A stretch of 64,000 nt of DNA from Neptunicella plasticusilytica (GTDB lineage Bacteria; Pseudomonadota; Gammaproteobacteria; Enterobacterales; Alteromonadaceae), in assembly GCF_047922965.1 (NCBI RefSeq), contig NZ_CP150481.1:2356001-2420000 (forward strand), in the 5' to 3' direction. Positions 8,778-17,527 of the stretch are shown here, in pieces (position 1 is the stretch's first letter; the number at the start of each line of letters is the position of its first letter). A model generated the notes under the pieces. That model did no database searches. It saw only the letters and a list, made by a program, of their open reading frames with translations, and was not told the DNA's origin. Both the position numbers and the translations under genes were made by a program.

Positions 8778-9455
8778 CTACAACAGCGGGGTGACATCCA
8801 GATAAGGCGCTGCCATATCCGCGTTGTTCACTTGTGGCACTTTACCGATCAACGGTGCGTCAATCAGGGTTTGCAGAGCTTCGAGGTTGTCTTGCAGATA
8901 GGCCATGTTGCTATCCGGGATATTGGCAATCCAGCCGGATATGATCAGCCCGTCATGGGCAATGGCTTCTGCCGTTAAACGAGCATGATTTAAACACCCA
9001 AGACGTACCGGCACCACCAACACTACCGACATCTGCTGCTGAATAGCCAAATCGGATAAAAACAGCGTGTCGCTAAGCGGCAAACGCCAACCACCGGCGC
9101 CTTCGGTGAGGATAAAGTCCGGCTGATATTGTTGCAGCACATCAAATGCCTGATTGAGTTGAGTTAAATCAATCTGCTGCGCGGCCTTTTTAGCCGCCAG
9201 ATGGGGTGCCACAGGCTCCTTAAATGCCACCGGATTGATTTGTTGGTAATCCAGAGTTTTACTACAACGAGCTTGCAAGGCAAGCGCATCGGCATTGCGT
9301 AATCCATCTGCAGTTTCTTCACAACCGGCTGCAACAGGTTTAAAGCCCAATACTTGATAACGTCTGTCAGTCAGCTCCTTCATAATGGCTTCTGTCATAA
9401 AGGTTTTGCCCGCTTCTGTATCAGTCGCGGTAATAAATATTTTTTTCACTATCAA
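8778..9455 (-). CDS. bioD: Dethiobiotin synthetase
   Basis: ATP-dependent carboxylation and ring closure of 7,8-diaminopelargonic acid to dethiobiotin, the penultimate step of biotin synthesis. The 225-residue protein has the P-loop TDTEAGKT (11-18), a KPVAAGCE substrate-binding segment and the EGAGGWRLPL motif. It is the last gene of the leftward bioB-bioF-bioC-bioD operon, 21 bases after bioC. Length and motifs are normal. Confidence 0.97.
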   Translation of the reverse strand: MIVKKIFITATDTEAGKTFMTEAIMKELTDRRYQVLGFKPVAAGCEETADGLRNADALALQARCSKTLDYQQINPVAFKEPVAPHLAAKKAAQQIDLTQLNQAFDVLQQYQPDFILTEGAGGWRLPLSDTLFLSDLAIQQQMSVVLVVPVRLGCLNHARLTAEAIAHDGLIISGWIANIPDSNMAYLQDNLEALQTLIDAPLIGKVPQVNNADMAAPYLDVTPLL

Positions 9456-9476
9456 TCCAGATTTATAAAAGTGTGA

Positions 9477-10274
9477 TTAACGCTTGTGCAGTTGAAGAAA
9501 ACTAATACGGTATCCAAGAGGTAATAAGCCTTGCTCATTGCGGTATTGTTCATATTGTCTATTCAGCTCAGCCAAAGAGCGACGGGTCAATGGCACCGCA
9601 TTGGCCGTTTCGGTGACAACATTAGCGCCGATGGACTTGATTGACCCCAACAGTTGCCGCACGTCAGGATGGTAAGTCATATACTCGCGCTGACTTGCTT
9701 TAACCGCAAAACCGGCTCGCTCTGCTGCCTGTTGCAATGATACATGGGATGGAAACTGATTTATATGTTGCCGACTGTCTATTTGTTGCCAGCATTGCTG
9801 CCATTGCTGGAAAGAGCCTTGCGACATTATCGCCACCACGCCTCTTGCCGCTGGTTTCATCACCCGATAACATTCGCTGAACACCCCTAAACCACACCAT
9901 TGCAATGCCATGGATGAGAAAAGGGCCTCAAAACTGTTATCAAGAAACGGCAGTTTTTCTCCGTCGCCAGCCACCCAGCTTAGCGAATGGGCGTTACTTT
10001 CGCGGGCTTGTTGCTGCGCATATTTTAACATTCCCTCGGCCAGATCCAGTCCAATGACTTTAGCATGCAACGGCAGCATAGCGCGGGTAACTTTGCCTGT
10101 GCCTGCACCTATATCCAATACCATGCCATCACTTGCTGGCAACAATTGCAGCGCATCCTGGGCAATGTGCCACTGCACATCGGCACAATGATCATAATCC
10201 GCCGCAGCCCGACCAAACTGACGGGCAATACGCTGCTTGAGATTAATCGCCGGTGACTGCAAGCTAGTCTCCAT
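9477..10274 (-). CDS. bioC: Malonyl-ACP O-methyltransferase BioC
   Basis: SAM-dependent methylation of malonyl-ACP, which disguises it as a fatty-acid-like primer for pimelate synthesis. The class I methyltransferase motif VLDIGAGTGK lies at residues 52-61, followed by a GLDLAEGML second motif. I chose the ATG at 10274, giving 265 residues, because it overlaps the bioF stop by 11 bases and matches the family N-terminus. An upstream in-frame ATG at 10298 would add eight atypical residues inside bioF. The partner esterase BioH is not in this operon and was not recognised elsewhere in the window; the YbfF hydrolase at 58408 is a different family. Confidence 0.95.
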   Translation of the reverse strand: METSLQSPAINLKQRIARQFGRAAADYDHCADVQWHIAQDALQLLPASDGMVLDIGAGTGKVTRAMLPLHAKVIGLDLAEGMLKYAQQQARESNAHSLSWVAGDGEKLPFLDNSFEALFSSMALQWCGLGVFSECYRVMKPAARGVVAIMSQGSFQQWQQCWQQIDSRQHINQFPSHVSLQQAAERAGFAVKASQREYMTYHPDVRQLLGSIKSIGANVVTETANAVPLTRRSLAELNRQYEQYRNEQGLLPLGYRISFLQLHKR

Positions 10275-11427
10275 GTTGCACGACCTTGGCCAAAACAATC
10301 AATAATTCGTCCAGTGCCGGCACTTCATGTTGTGCCGATAAAGTAATGCGCAATCGCTCCGTTCCTTGCGGCACTGTGGGGTAACGAATGGCTGTCACCC
10401 AAAATCCAGCCTGTTTTAATGCTCGACTGGTTTGTAATGCTCGGTCCGGATCACCGACCATTACCGGTTGTATAGCGGTATCTGACGGCATCAGTGCAAT
10501 CCCGAGCTGGTTGGCTCTGGTTTTGAAATACTCAATATTGCTACGCAGTTTGTCACGACGCCAGGATTGGCTGCGGATTAGTTCAATACTTGCCAGCGTC
10601 GCCACCGCCTGCGCTGCCGGCATATGGGTGCTGTAAATATAATGACGGGCAGAATTGACCAGGTAATCAACCAACTCCTGACTGCCAGCCACAAAAGCGC
10701 CTGCGGTACCCACGGCTTTACCGAAAGTCGCCATCAACACCGGCAATTGATTTTGCGGTAATTGCTGTAATTCCGCGCTCCCCATCCCCTGCTCACCCAG
10801 CACGCCAAATCCATGCGCATCATCCACCATTAACCAGGCATTGTGATCAGCACAGCATTGACTGACCTGCTTTAAAGGAGAAACATCGCCATCCATGCTA
10901 AATACTCCTTCTGTTACAACCAGCTTATTATCGGCGGATTTGTTCATCAGACGTTGCAGATGGCTAACATCATTGTGGGCAAAGCGCTGTAACTTGCCGT
11001 TGCTGGCCAGAGCGCCGTCGATAATAGAAGCATGGCTGAGCTTGTCGGCAATAATGTATCCACCCTGAGCCATTAACCCTTGGCAAATGGCCTGATTGGC
11101 AGCAAATCCTGAATTAAACAGTAATACCGCTTCGCGTTGCAGGTACTCTGCTAACCGACACTCCAATGCCTGATGGGCAGCACTATAGCCAGTCACTAAT
11201 GGCGAAGCGCCGCTGCCGACGCCCCAAAGCTCAGTCGCATCTTGCCAGGCTTGTTTGAGCTGGTCAGATTGAGCCAGGCCGAGATAATCATTGCTGGCAA
11301 AATTAATATAGGGCCGCCCTTCAACCGTAATGCCGGTAGCGCTTAGCGCAGTTATGGATTGGCGTTGACGATACAACGAATCGCTACGCCGCTGCTGTAA
11401 TGACGTAACGATAAAATCAAAGGCCAT
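10264..11427 (-). CDS. bioF: 8-amino-7-oxononanoate synthase
   Basis: PLP-dependent decarboxylative condensation of pimeloyl-ACP with alanine. The 387 residues contain the cofactor-contacting DDAHGFG (202-208) and the Schiff-base lysine in ATFGKA (Lys237). The SNDYLGL motif (45-51) and the GSGASPLVTGY glycine-rich segment (71-81) are also intact. It is the second gene of the bioBFCD operon, 26 bases after bioB and overlapping bioC. Confidence 0.97.
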   Translation of the reverse strand: MAFDFIVTSLQQRRSDSLYRQRQSITALSATGITVEGRPYINFASNDYLGLAQSDQLKQAWQDATELWGVGSGASPLVTGYSAAHQALECRLAEYLQREAVLLFNSGFAANQAICQGLMAQGGYIIADKLSHASIIDGALASNGKLQRFAHNDVSHLQRLMNKSADNKLVVTEGVFSMDGDVSPLKQVSQCCADHNAWLMVDDAHGFGVLGEQGMGSAELQQLPQNQLPVLMATFGKAVGTAGAFVAGSQELVDYLVNSARHYIYSTHMPAAQAVATLASIELIRSQSWRRDKLRSNIEYFKTRANQLGIALMPSDTAIQPVMVGDPDRALQTSRALKQAGFWVTAIRYPTVPQGTERLRITLSAQHEVPALDELLIVLAKVVQHGD

Positions 11428-11453
11428 GTGGTTCTCTATTCTATGCGTTGCAA

Positions 11454-12503
11454 CTAGTGAGCTGCATCGTAAAAAAGCTGCGGTTGTTGTTGCTCTACAA
11501 TGGCGTCAGAAAGTGCTGCCTGATGTACTTCATCGGAATACCCCTGTCTGGCTTCCGGCCGGATTCCCAATTTCTGGAACAGGATCTGATCCGAGTCCGC
11601 TTCAGGGTTGGCAGTGGTTAACAACTTACTGCCATAGAAAATCGAATTCGCACCGGCAAAAAAACACAACGACTGAGTTTGTTCACTCATTTCTTCCCGA
11701 CCGGCAGACAGGCGCACATGAGATTTGGGCATCATAATACGAGCCACAGCAATAGTACGGATAAACTCGAACGGATCCAGATCCACTTCATCTTGCAGTG
11801 GCGTGCCTTCTACTTTGACCAGCATATTAATCGGCACACTTTCTGGCTGTTGGGGTAAATTGGCCAATTGGACTAGTAACGCCGAACGATCATTGGCGGT
11901 TTCACCTAATCCGACAATACCGCCGGAGCATATCTTCATACCTGAATCACGTACATGCTGCAGCGTATTTAACCGATCAGCATAAGTACGAGTGGTAATA
12001 ATCTCGCCATAAAATTCCGGCGACGTATCCAGATTATGATTGTAATAATCCAGACCGGACTCTTTAAGCATGGCCGCCTGTTCGCGGCTCAACATACCCA
12101 GCGTCATACAGGATTCCAGCCCCAATGCTTTTACGCCTTTGACCATTTCAACAATATAAGGCATATCGCGATCTTTGGGATTACGCCATGCCGCGCCCAT
12201 ACAAAAGCGGGTTGATCCCAAGTCTTTGGCTTTTTGTGCTTCTGCCAACACTTTTTCCACTTCCAGCAGGCGCTCTTTTTCTACATCGGTAGTGTAATGG
12301 GCGCTCTGTGGGCAATATTTGCAATCTTCCGGACAGGCACCGGTTTTTATCGACAGCAAGGTACTGACTTGCACTTCATTAGGGTCAAAGTTGGCACGGT
12401 GAATACCTTGCGCTTTAAACAGTAGATCGTTAAAAGGCAAGGCAAATAATGAATTTACCTCAGCCACCGTCCAGTCATTACGAATATCTGCTGAGCCAGT
12501 CAT
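11454..12503 (-). CDS. bioB: Biotin synthase
   Basis: Radical-SAM enzyme that inserts sulfur into dethiobiotin. The 349-residue protein carries the radical-SAM cluster motif C-x3-C-x2-C as CPEDCKYC (Cys57, Cys61, Cys64). It also has downstream conserved segments such as GGIVGLGE and the LSAGREEM motif near the second-cluster arginine. It is the first gene of the leftward biotin operon. A promoter with a -35 box inside the BirA-type operator lies directly upstream. Confidence 0.97.
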   Translation of the reverse strand: MTGSADIRNDWTVAEVNSLFALPFNDLLFKAQGIHRANFDPNEVQVSTLLSIKTGACPEDCKYCPQSAHYTTDVEKERLLEVEKVLAEAQKAKDLGSTRFCMGAAWRNPKDRDMPYIVEMVKGVKALGLESCMTLGMLSREQAAMLKESGLDYYNHNLDTSPEFYGEIITTRTYADRLNTLQHVRDSGMKICSGGIVGLGETANDRSALLVQLANLPQQPESVPINMLVKVEGTPLQDEVDLDPFEFIRTIAVARIMMPKSHVRLSAGREEMSEQTQSLCFFAGANSIFYGSKLLTTANPEADSDQILFQKLGIRPEARQGYSDEVHQAALSDAIVEQQQPQLFYDAAH

Positions 12504-12535
12504 AGTGTTCCTTTACAAGAGATGAATGCTGGCTT

Positions 12536-12563
12536 AGTCTATTGCCCGCGCTAAACTTGTCAA
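12536..12563 (-). promoter_or_regulatory. bioB promoter (-35 TTGACA, -10 TAGACT)
   Basis: On the minus strand TTGACA (12563-12558) is followed after 16 bases by TAGACT (12541-12536), about 33 bases before the bioB start codon. The -35 hexamer sits within the left half of the BirA-type operator, so repressor binding would block polymerase directly. Confidence 0.6.
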
Positions 12564-12589
12564 CCTAATCAACAATAAAAGGTTAACAG
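12557..12589. promoter_or_regulatory. BirA (biotin repressor) operator
   Basis: TTGTCAACC, a 15-base spacer and GGTTAACAG form an imperfect inverted repeat. It fits the known proteobacterial BirA operator pattern TTGTAAACC-N14/15-GGTTTACAA. It lies between the divergent bioB and bioA genes, exactly where BirA-biotinoyl-AMP represses both directions in enterobacteria. Confidence 0.85.
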
Positions 12590-12632
12590 CTGTTCCAAAT
12601 ACGTACACCTGACATTCTGAATATAGGCAAAT

Positions 12633-13895
12633 ATGGATCTCTCTTTCGATCAGCAACACATCTGGCATCCCTACACATCCGCTACGCAGCCATTGCCATG
12701 TTATGGCGTTACGTCAGCCAGCGGCGTCTATTTGCACATGCAGGATGGCAAACAGCTGATCGATGGCATGTCATCCTGGTGGTCAACCATCCATGGTTAC
12801 AACCATCCGCTACTCAACCAGGCGGCCAAGGATCAAATAGATAACATGTCCCATGTGATGTTTGGTGGCTTAACCCACCAACCCGCGATTGATTTGTGTC
12901 GCTCACTACTTGAGGTTGCACCACAAGGACTAGAGCGCGTTTTTCTGGCCGATTCCGGTTCGGTGGCGGTGGAAGTAGCGATGAAAATGGCCGTGCAATA
13001 TTGGGCCTGTCAGGGCAATAACGATAAATATCGTTTTATTACGCCGCGCAACGGCTATCACGGCGATACGTTTGCGGCGATGTCGGTGTGTGATCCGGTT
13101 AATGGTATGCACAGCCTGTTTAACAAGGTGCTACCCCAGCAAATATTCGCTCCTGCCCCGCAAACCCGTTTTGATCAGCATTGGAATGAAGATGACTTTA
13201 TCCCCATGCAGGAACTGGTGGAGCGCCATCACCATGAACTGGCAGCATTGATTCTGGAACCGGTAGTGCAAGGTGCCGGTGGTATGCGCTTCTATCACCC
13301 CATGTATTTGCAGCGCTGTCGCCAACTCTGTGATCAATACGATTTACTGCTGATTTGCGACGAGATCGCCACCGGCTTTGGCCGAACTGGCCAATATTTC
13401 GCGTGCCAGCATGCGGATATCAGCCCGGATATCCTGTGTTTGGGTAAAGGGTTAACCGGTGGATATATGACACTGGCCGCCACTTTGTGTACCGAAGATG
13501 TTGCCGCCGGAGTGAGTGAAGGCCAGCCGGGGGTGTTTATGCATGGCCCGACCTTTATGGGCAATCCATTAGCCTGTGCGGTTGCCAATGCCAGTCTGGG
13601 GATACTGGCAACGGGAGAATGGCAAACTCAGGTAAACAATATTGAGCATCAGCTTAAACACCAATTAGCCCGATGCACAGAATTAGCCGCAGTTGCCGAC
13701 GTGCGCGTATTGGGTGCCATTGGTGTGGTAGAAACCAGACAACCCGTCAATATGGCGGTTATTCAACGAAAATTTGTTGAAGCAGGTGTCTGGATCCGCC
13801 CCTTCGGTAAACTGGTGTATATTATGCCACCTTATATTATCGAGCCGGACCAGTTGACCTGCTTAACGGACGCCATCTATAACGCTTTAAAATAA
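12633..13895 (+). CDS. bioA: Adenosylmethionine-8-amino-7-oxononanoate aminotransferase
   Basis: PLP-dependent class III aminotransferase that uses SAM as amino donor to make 7,8-diaminopelargonic acid. The N-terminal IWHPYTS segment is typical of BioA. The SSWWSTIHGYNHP segment, the DEIATGFGRTG cofactor site, the LGKGLTGGY lysine motif and the GPTFMGNPLACAVA segment are all present. The 420-residue length is normal. It is divergent from bioBFCD and shares the BirA-type operator. It converges with the next gene over 2 bases. Confidence 0.96.
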   Translation: MDLSFDQQHIWHPYTSATQPLPCYGVTSASGVYLHMQDGKQLIDGMSSWWSTIHGYNHPLLNQAAKDQIDNMSHVMFGGLTHQPAIDLCRSLLEVAPQGLERVFLADSGSVAVEVAMKMAVQYWACQGNNDKYRFITPRNGYHGDTFAAMSVCDPVNGMHSLFNKVLPQQIFAPAPQTRFDQHWNEDDFIPMQELVERHHHELAALILEPVVQGAGGMRFYHPMYLQRCRQLCDQYDLLLICDEIATGFGRTGQYFACQHADISPDILCLGKGLTGGYMTLAATLCTEDVAAGVSEGQPGVFMHGPTFMGNPLACAVANASLGILATGEWQTQVNNIEHQLKHQLARCTELAAVADVRVLGAIGVVETRQPVNMAVIQRKFVEAGVWIRPFGKLVYIMPPYIIEPDQLTCLTDAIYNALK

Positions 13896-13897
13896 GT

Positions 13898-14290
13898 CTA
13901 AACCGGTATATCCATATCAACATAAAGCAGCAGATAAGCGAGTGATGCGCTGGCGGCAATGATCAGGAAAAAAATATTAACCCATAATGCGTCAGTTTTG
14001 CGTCTGGCACGACGACTGCGGATAACAATCATCAGCAACGACATTCCCACACAAAACACCAGTAGCCACACCAACCAGCCAATTAACGAATGATTCCAGC
14101 CCTCTCGGACATTGACGTCCAGAAAACGGTTAAAACCGGTTTCCATTTCAGGACGAGCAAAATGAAACACTGCCATCGCTGCGACAAACAAAGCCCAGGC
14201 CAGCACATCGGTTAACACCATTAAACGATAAAGCAGATCCTTGCCTTTATGACGCTGATCACTGAAATAACTTTTATTGTCATTAGCCAT
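13898..14290 (-). CDS. Small integral membrane protein of unknown function
   Basis: A 130-residue protein I do not recognise beyond its membrane topology. Three hydrophobic segments are visible at about 22-44, 70-92 and 105-127. A basic cluster (RSRRARRKTD) sits between the second and third, probably cytoplasmic. The N-terminus (ANDNKSYFSDQRHKGKDLLYR) is polar. I use the ATG at 14290; an in-frame ATG at 14380 would add 30 residues that overlap the likely asnS promoter region. It is divergent from asnS and convergent with bioA. Confidence 0.7.
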   Translation of the reverse strand: MANDNKSYFSDQRHKGKDLLYRLMVLTDVLAWALFVAAMAVFHFARPEMETGFNRFLDVNVREGWNHSLIGWLVWLLVFCVGMSLLMIVIRSRRARRKTDALWVNIFFLIIAASASLAYLLLYVDMDIPV

Positions 14291-14460
14291 TATTTTTACT
14301 TGAGTCTGTCCACCAGCCAAGTAACATTGGCGGATTGAATAAGAGAGTCCTATCTTGGCATTGAAAAACACACTTTTCATCCCAAATATCCAATAATCGA
14401 CTCAAAACCATTAAAAAATGATAAATCAGCCTTGCAACTGATTTTGCTATGGAGATACAC

Positions 14461-15858
14461 ATGACGCACTCCCCGATTACTGATGTCCTGGCTGGCAAAC
14501 ATGCCGCAGGTACTGACGTAGTAGTAAAAGGTTGGATCAGAACCCGACGCGATTCCAAAGCCGGCCTGTCCTTTTTAGCCGTTCACGACGGTAGCTGTTT
14601 TGATCCGGTGCAAGTCATTGCTTTAAATACATTAAATAATTACGAAGATATTAAAAAACTGACTGCGGGCTGTTCAGTTTCTGTCAGCGGTAAAGTTAAA
14701 GCTTCCGAAGGTCAGGGCCAGGCCTGGGAAATCGACGCGCAGCAAGTCGAGATTGTCGGTTGGGTCGAAAACCCGGATACCTATCCGATGGCAGCAAAAC
14801 GACATTCGATAGAGTACTTGCGTGAGCATGCTCATTTACGTGCCCGTACCAACGTGATTGGGGCGGTGACCCGCATTCGAAACTGTTTGTCTCAGGCTAT
14901 TCATCGTTTTTTCCACGAGCAGGGTTACTATTGGATCAGTACGCCGATTATTACCGCCAGTGATTGTGAGGGAGCCGGTGAAATGTTCCGCGTATCCACA
15001 CTGGATATGGTCAACTTGCCGATGACAGATAAAGGCGAAGTGGATTACAGCCAAGACTTTTTCGGCAAAGAAGCTTTTTTAACAGTATCGGGACAGCTCA
15101 ACCTGGAAACCCTTTGCTGCGCCATGTCCAAGGTGTATACCTTTGGCCCGACTTTCCGCGCTGAAAATTCCAATACCAGTCGTCATTTGGCTGAATTCTG
15201 GATGATCGAGCCTGAAGTCGCCTTTGCCGATCTCAACGATATGGCGGTACTTGCCGAACAACTGCTGAAATATGTATTTAAGGCGGTATTGGCAGAGCGG
15301 GCCGACGATATGGCCTTTTTCGCCGAACGTATCAACAAAGATGTGATCACCCGCCTTGAGCACGTGATTGCGGAAGACTTTGTGCGGATGGACTACACCG
15401 ACGCCATCGAGATTCTGCAAAACTGCGGTAAAACCTTCGAGTTCCCGGTGGAATGGGGTATCGATCTGTCTTCCGAGCATGAACGTTATCTGGCCGAGGA
15501 ACATGTGGGCGCGCCGATTATTATGCAGAACTATCCCAAGGATATTAAATCCTTCTATATGCGCCAGAACGAAGATGGCAAAACCGTGGCGGCTATGGAT
15601 GTATTAGCACCGGGTATTGGCGAGATTATCGGTGGTTCCCAGCGTGAAGAGCGACTGGATATTCTTGATCAGCGGATTGAAGAAATGGGTCTGGATGCCG
15701 CTGATTACAGCTGGTATCGCGACTTACGCCGTTATGGCACCGTACCTCACTCCGGTTTTGGTCTAGGTTTTGAACGACTGGTCGCTTATGTGACCGGAAT
15801 GCAAAACGTGCGAGATGTGATTGCCTTCCCAAGATCCCCCGGCAATGCCAACTACTAA
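14461..15858 (+). CDS. asnS: Asparaginyl-tRNA synthetase
   Basis: Class IIb aminoacyl-tRNA synthetase charging tRNA-Asn. The N-terminal OB-fold anticodon-binding domain (about 1-105) includes VKGWIRTRRDSK. The catalytic domain has the class II motif 2 region (FGPTFRAENSNTSRHLAEFWMIEPE) and motif 3 (GFGLGFERLV) near the C-terminus. The start at 14461 gives 465 residues, close to E. coli AsnRS. A GGAG sequence lies 6 bases before this ATG, and it overlaps an upstream in-frame ATG at 14449 that is therefore less likely. A strong terminator follows. Confidence 0.97.
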   Translation: MTHSPITDVLAGKHAAGTDVVVKGWIRTRRDSKAGLSFLAVHDGSCFDPVQVIALNTLNNYEDIKKLTAGCSVSVSGKVKASEGQGQAWEIDAQQVEIVGWVENPDTYPMAAKRHSIEYLREHAHLRARTNVIGAVTRIRNCLSQAIHRFFHEQGYYWISTPIITASDCEGAGEMFRVSTLDMVNLPMTDKGEVDYSQDFFGKEAFLTVSGQLNLETLCCAMSKVYTFGPTFRAENSNTSRHLAEFWMIEPEVAFADLNDMAVLAEQLLKYVFKAVLAERADDMAFFAERINKDVITRLEHVIAEDFVRMDYTDAIEILQNCGKTFEFPVEWGIDLSSEHERYLAEEHVGAPIIMQNYPKDIKSFYMRQNEDGKTVAAMDVLAPGIGEIIGGSQREERLDILDQRIEEMGLDAADYSWYRDLRRYGTVPHSGFGLGFERLVAYVTGMQNVRDVIAFPRSPGNANY

Positions 15859-15876
15859 ACGAAGTCGATAAAACAC

Positions 15877-15904
15877 AAAAAGCACCTTTAACGGTGCTTT
15901 TTTT
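15877..15904 (+). terminator. Intrinsic terminator of asnS
   Basis: The hairpin AAAAAGCACC, loop TTTAAC, GGTGCTTTTT, followed by more T residues, lies 19 bases after the asnS stop. With its A-rich 5' arm it can also serve the converging nitroreductase gene. Confidence 0.9.
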
Positions 15905-15944
15905 ATGTCAATAAGGGTATACCTTTATTCATTGTCAGCCAGCA

Positions 15945-16496
15945 TTATTCCCAAATTTCAAAATATTGGCTGCTGTCTTTAGCCGGGCGCGAAGTTGGCG
16001 GACTCATCGGTGTCCCCAGGTATAAAAAGCCGACTATTTCATCTTCTTCAATAAGATTCAGCGCGCTTTTGACTTCATCAAACCGCGCATAAGCCCCGGT
16101 GCGCCATACGCCGGCAAAACCTTGGGCAACCGCAGCCATTTGCATGGCATGAATGGCACAGGAAGTCGACGCAACCTGCTCCACCCAAGGCACCTTGGCG
16201 TGCTCGACAAACTTACTGATAGCCACAATGACCATTGGTGCACGCAAAGGCAAATCCGGCGCCTTTTCAATATCCTTGTCAGACATATCATTGGCAATCG
16301 CGGCCAATTCAAAAATATCACCGAGCTTACGTAAGCCACTAGCCTGACAAACAATAAATTTCCAGGGTGTTAGCCCTGCATGATCCGGCGCTCTTAATCC
16401 GGCCTGCATAATATTTTCCAACGCCTCTCCCTGAGGTGCCGGCTCCTGTAAACGAGGTTGAGACGAACGGTTTAGTAACAGTTCCAGTGCTTGCAT
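15945..16496 (-). CDS. Nitroreductase family protein (YdjA-like)
   Basis: FMN-dependent NAD(P)H oxidoreductase of the small nitroreductase family, 183 residues, most like E. coli YdjA in size and sequence. The N-terminal LLNRSSQPRLQEPAP segment supplies the family's FMN-phosphate-contacting Arg-Ser. The APDHAGLTPWKFIV segment and the C-terminal GFLYLGTP motif are also typical. It probably acts as a homodimer in the cytoplasm. Physiological substrate is unknown. It appears monocistronic and converges with asnS. Confidence 0.9.
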   Translation of the reverse strand: MQALELLLNRSSQPRLQEPAPQGEALENIMQAGLRAPDHAGLTPWKFIVCQASGLRKLGDIFELAAIANDMSDKDIEKAPDLPLRAPMVIVAISKFVEHAKVPWVEQVASTSCAIHAMQMAAVAQGFAGVWRTGAYARFDEVKSALNLIEEDEIVGFLYLGTPMSPPTSRPAKDSSQYFEIWE

Positions 16497-16571
16497 AGTT
16501 TGCCCTAAAAAATTGCCCGGTTGCCTGCTGCTAACGTTAGGAAAACCTTGACCTATTTACAACAGAAATTT

Positions 16572-17204
16572 TTATTTTTTAACCTCTGGAATAAAACGCT
16601 TGGCTAACCAGTAATCAATACTGGTGAATTTCCCCCCGCCAATAAAAAACAGAGTCAACAACATAATGAAATACGTCGCGGCAAACTCTATGCCGTTATT
16701 TAAAATCACAAAGCTGCCACTGCTCGTCAACCAGTCATAATTGCCATGTTGCTGTAATATCTGTCGCGCGAACTCCAGTTTACGGGGTGCAGCCATAACC
16801 GTTTCATTTGCTATCAGGGTACCGTCAGCTAACCAGCTCGATGCATCAGCAATCGCCAGCCAACCATTTTGCCAATGCACGGTAAACGCCGCTACCAGCA
16901 TAGTTACCATTAGCGGAATAGATATCCAGCGTGTTGCCAGTCCAATTAACAACAAAATCGCCCCAAAAAACTCAGTTCCAATAGCCAGACTGGCTAACAG
17001 CTCAGGCAAAGGTAACCCCAATCCCCATTGCGTATTGCCAAACCACTCTACTGTATCGTCAAAATGCTGCATTTTATTCCAGCCTGCCTGCATTAACACC
17101 GGTGCCAGATAAATACGCAGCAACAAAGGCGCAACGCCTTGTATTAGCCGAGTCTTGTTTAACAGTTGGTGCAGTGGCAAATAGAGTTCGACAAGTTTAT
17201 TCAT
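16572..17204 (-). CDS. DoxX family membrane protein
   Basis: A 210-residue integral membrane protein of the DoxX/DoxD-like family. The LLLRIYLAPVLMQAGWNKM segment (25-43) and the following ELLASLAIGTEFFGAILLLIGLATRW helix pair are characteristic. Four to five hydrophobic segments are visible. Between the second and third pairs is a long polar loop (about 115-155) with WLADGTLIANETVMAAPRKLE, longer than in minimal DoxX proteins. Family members associate with thiosulfate or quinone redox and detoxification, but no specific role can be assigned here. It stands alone, divergent from the 59-aa gene. Confidence 0.82.
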   Translation of the reverse strand: MNKLVELYLPLHQLLNKTRLIQGVAPLLLRIYLAPVLMQAGWNKMQHFDDTVEWFGNTQWGLGLPLPELLASLAIGTEFFGAILLLIGLATRWISIPLMVTMLVAAFTVHWQNGWLAIADASSWLADGTLIANETVMAAPRKLEFARQILQQHGNYDWLTSSGSFVILNNGIEFAATYFIMLLTLFFIGGGKFTSIDYWLAKRFIPEVKK

Positions 17205-17296
17205 TATTATTCCTCGCTATACGCATGACGCAGGTTATTTTTGGTCCGTTTGGTATAAGATGGAATGATCGGAAAAAAACTTTCGCGTAGCCTTAA

Positions 17297-17476
17297 ATGT
17301 CAGACCAAAAAAAATCACCGCTTAACAACTTGTTTGCCAGACAACAACCTAAGGTCAAGGCCAAACCGGATATGGCAAGATTGCTGACTTGCCTGGCAGA
17401 AGAGGATCATAAACGGATAGCTCAACTGATCCAGAAGTGGTTAAACGACAGTGACAAAAAGACTAAAAGCCGCTAA
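17297..17476 (+). CDS. Small hypothetical protein (59 aa)
   Basis: A short gene starting ATG-TCA-GAC and ending TAA. The product is basic and hydrophilic with a disordered-looking Lys/Pro-rich N-terminal half (about 1-24). A C-terminal amphipathic helix follows, DMARLLTCLAEEDHKRIAQL and on to IQKWLND (about 25-52). No signal peptide, membrane segment or metal motif is present. The helical segment, codon use and position between two real genes favour a genuine coding region, but I do not recognise the family. It lies 51 bases before the lipoprotein start and may be cotranscribed with it. Confidence 0.55.
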   Translation: MSDQKKSPLNNLFARQQPKVKAKPDMARLLTCLAEEDHKRIAQLIQKWLNDSDKKTKSR

Positions 17477-17527
17477 CGTTTAGCGTCAATAGTGGTAACA
17501 GACATCATAAAAACTACCCGGCTGTAT

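Noticed and set aside
11426..11737. Plus-strand reading frame opposite the bioB 3' end
   Set aside because: It lies wholly within bioB/bioF on the other strand and shows no recognisable protein features.
15079..15504. Minus-strand 141-codon frame opposite asnS
   Set aside because: Antisense shadow of the asnS catalytic domain; no ribosome-binding site or family features.
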